Shown piece by piece: positions 5,259-5,640 of a stretch of DNA of 5,640 nucleotides. Under the pieces are notes generated by a model. The model worked only from the letters and a program-made list of their open reading frames with translations. It was not told the origin of the DNA and did no database searches. Each line of letters begins with the position of its first letter. The first letter of the stretch is position 1. The translations under genes and the position numbers were made by a program. The DNA comes from an uncultured Oscillospiraceae bacterium (GTDB taxonomy: Bacteria; Bacillota_A; Clostridia; Oscillospirales; Oscillospiraceae): contig CAAGIF010000027.1 in NCBI GenBank assembly GCA_900769845.1, positions 1-5,640 of the forward strand, read 5' to 3'.

Positions 5259-5279
5259 GCCCCGGCGGGCAGCCGGGGC
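5259..5279 (-). promoter_or_regulatory. GC-rich 8-bp hairpin between the 28-aa and 205-aa genes
   Basis: GCCCCGGC (5259-5266) and GCCGGGGC (5272-5279) pair perfectly around a five-base loop. It lies four bases after the micropeptide stop and nine before the ribosome binding site of the next gene. No T run follows on the - strand, so it is more likely a processing, mRNA-stability or translation-control element than a terminator. Its GCCCCGG core matches the terminator stem at 4603-4621. Confidence 0.5.
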
Positions 5280-5283
5280 AGAT

Positions 5284-5370
5284 TTATTTGTTATAGTCAC
5301 GTGCCAGCGCAAAGATCACGCCAAACGGAAAGTAAATGATGGCTATCAGAATCAGAAAAACCTTTTTCAT
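5284..5370 (-). CDS. Membrane micropeptide, 28 aa
   Basis: ATG 5370-5368 overlaps the stop of the upstream gene as ATGA, and AAAGGTGA just upstream gives a good ribosome binding site about five bases away. The peptide is MKK, one hydrophobic helix (about residues 4-23, Ile/Leu/Phe rich with FPFG in the middle) and a polar end, ARDYNK; stop TAA at 5286-5284. The KK start and single helix suggest an inner-membrane peptide with its N-terminus inside or a short signal-anchor. It has no recognised family. It parallels the 23-aa ORF at 3930-4001 in size, topology and ATGA coupling, which supports a real translated class rather than chance. Confidence 0.55.
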   Translation of the reverse strand: MKKVFLILIAIIYFPFGVIFALARDYNK

Positions 5371-5613
5371 GCAGTCACCTTTGAATACCACGTCTCACCG
5401 TTTGAGAAGCGGGCATATATGGCCAGCTTATCCATACCATACGCGCGGCCAGTCTTTGCCAGAAGCTTATTAATTTTTCTTTGCTCGGCCTCATATTTGC
5501 GGATAGCAGCGGACCGGCAAAGGTCAAAGTAATAATGGGCGCTGTCATTGTCCAGGTATTCCGGGCCGTCCTCCGTAAAGCCGGCATAATCCGCGGCGTT
5601 GTTCAATTCAACA
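5367..5613 (-). CDS. Hypothetical protein, C-terminal 81 aa (5' end lost at contig end)
   Basis: The frame is open on the - strand from the last genuine base (5613) to TGA at 5369-5367. A TTG at 5606-5604 could serve as start, but only seven genuine bases precede it, so no ribosome binding site can be judged, and the frame continues into adapter sequence; a 5'-truncated gene is more likely. The 81 residues are soluble and charged, with a central helical stretch AAIRKYEAEQRKINKLLAK of coiled-coil or DNA-contact type, then a C-terminal YGMDKLAIYARFSNGETWY likely forming beta strands. No family recognised. It is the first visible gene of the - strand operon and is coupled by ATGA to the 28-aa micropeptide. 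Confidence 0.65.
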
Positions 5614-5640
5614 AGATCGGAAGAGCGTCGTGTAGGGAAA
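5614..5640. other. Illumina TruSeq adapter remnant (assembly artefact)
   Basis: The last 27 bases begin AGATCGGAAGAGCGTCGTGT and continue TAGGGAAA, which is the well-known Illumina TruSeq read-through adapter. These bases are not from the organism and should be trimmed. Confidence 0.97.

Overview
The window looks like part of a phage or phage-satellite (prophage-type) genome from a Gram-positive, Bacillota-like host. The evidence is strong AGGAGG-type ribosome binding sites, tightly packed and overlapping small genes, a phage-type primase-helicase and a terminase-small-subunit-like protein. The last 27 bases (5614-5640) match Illumina TruSeq adapter sequence, so the right edge is an assembly artefact and the real sequence stops at about 5613. 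This points to a draft or metagenomic contig.

Left part, + strand (1-3097): an apparent operon of tightly spaced or overlapping genes. It holds the C-terminal end of an acidic protein (1-198), two tiny membrane proteins of 63 and 47 aa (201-392, 407-550), a 67-aa nine-cysteine zinc-ribbon protein with a TTG start (547-750), and a 792-aa TOPRIM primase / SF3 D5-like helicase with a GTG start (719-3097). The primase keeps its TOPRIM and Walker motifs, but its N-terminal CHC2-type zinc ribbon has lost most metal ligands.

Middle, + strand (3088-4039): just after the helicase is a region with the architecture of a replication origin. TGTCACA boxes and two overlapping 10-bp inverted-repeat pairs surround a roughly 60-bp AT-rich core with a perfect 21-nt palindrome. 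A terminase-small-subunit-like protein with an N-terminal AT-hook follows (3367-3933), then a 23-aa membrane micropeptide coupled by an ATGA overlap (3930-4001) and a strong intrinsic terminator (4008-4039). No large terminase gene follows. Helicase, then origin, then lone small terminase resembles the layout of phage-inducible chromosomal islands. This is an inference; no integrase or capsid gene is in view.

Non-coding stretch (4040-4621): a perfect consensus sigma-70 promoter (TTGACA, 17 bp, TATAAT) drives a predicted structured RNA of about 130 nt that ends in its own terminator. It is followed by four short repeats (ACGACTATGA type), an AT-rich segment with TTGGCC repeats and several GC-rich hairpins. 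I see no credible gene in this stretch.

Right part, - strand (4595-5613): a convergent operon. It reads, in transcription order, a 5'-truncated hypothetical protein (5367-5613), a 28-aa membrane micropeptide coupled by ATGA (5284-5370), a GC-rich hairpin, a 205-aa basic-tailed phage-type hypothetical protein (4622-5239) and a strong terminator (4595-4621).

If the reading is right, the primase-helicase opens and primes at the adjacent origin, the small terminase selects DNA for packaging, and the orphan RNA and membrane micropeptides are unexplained accessory functions.
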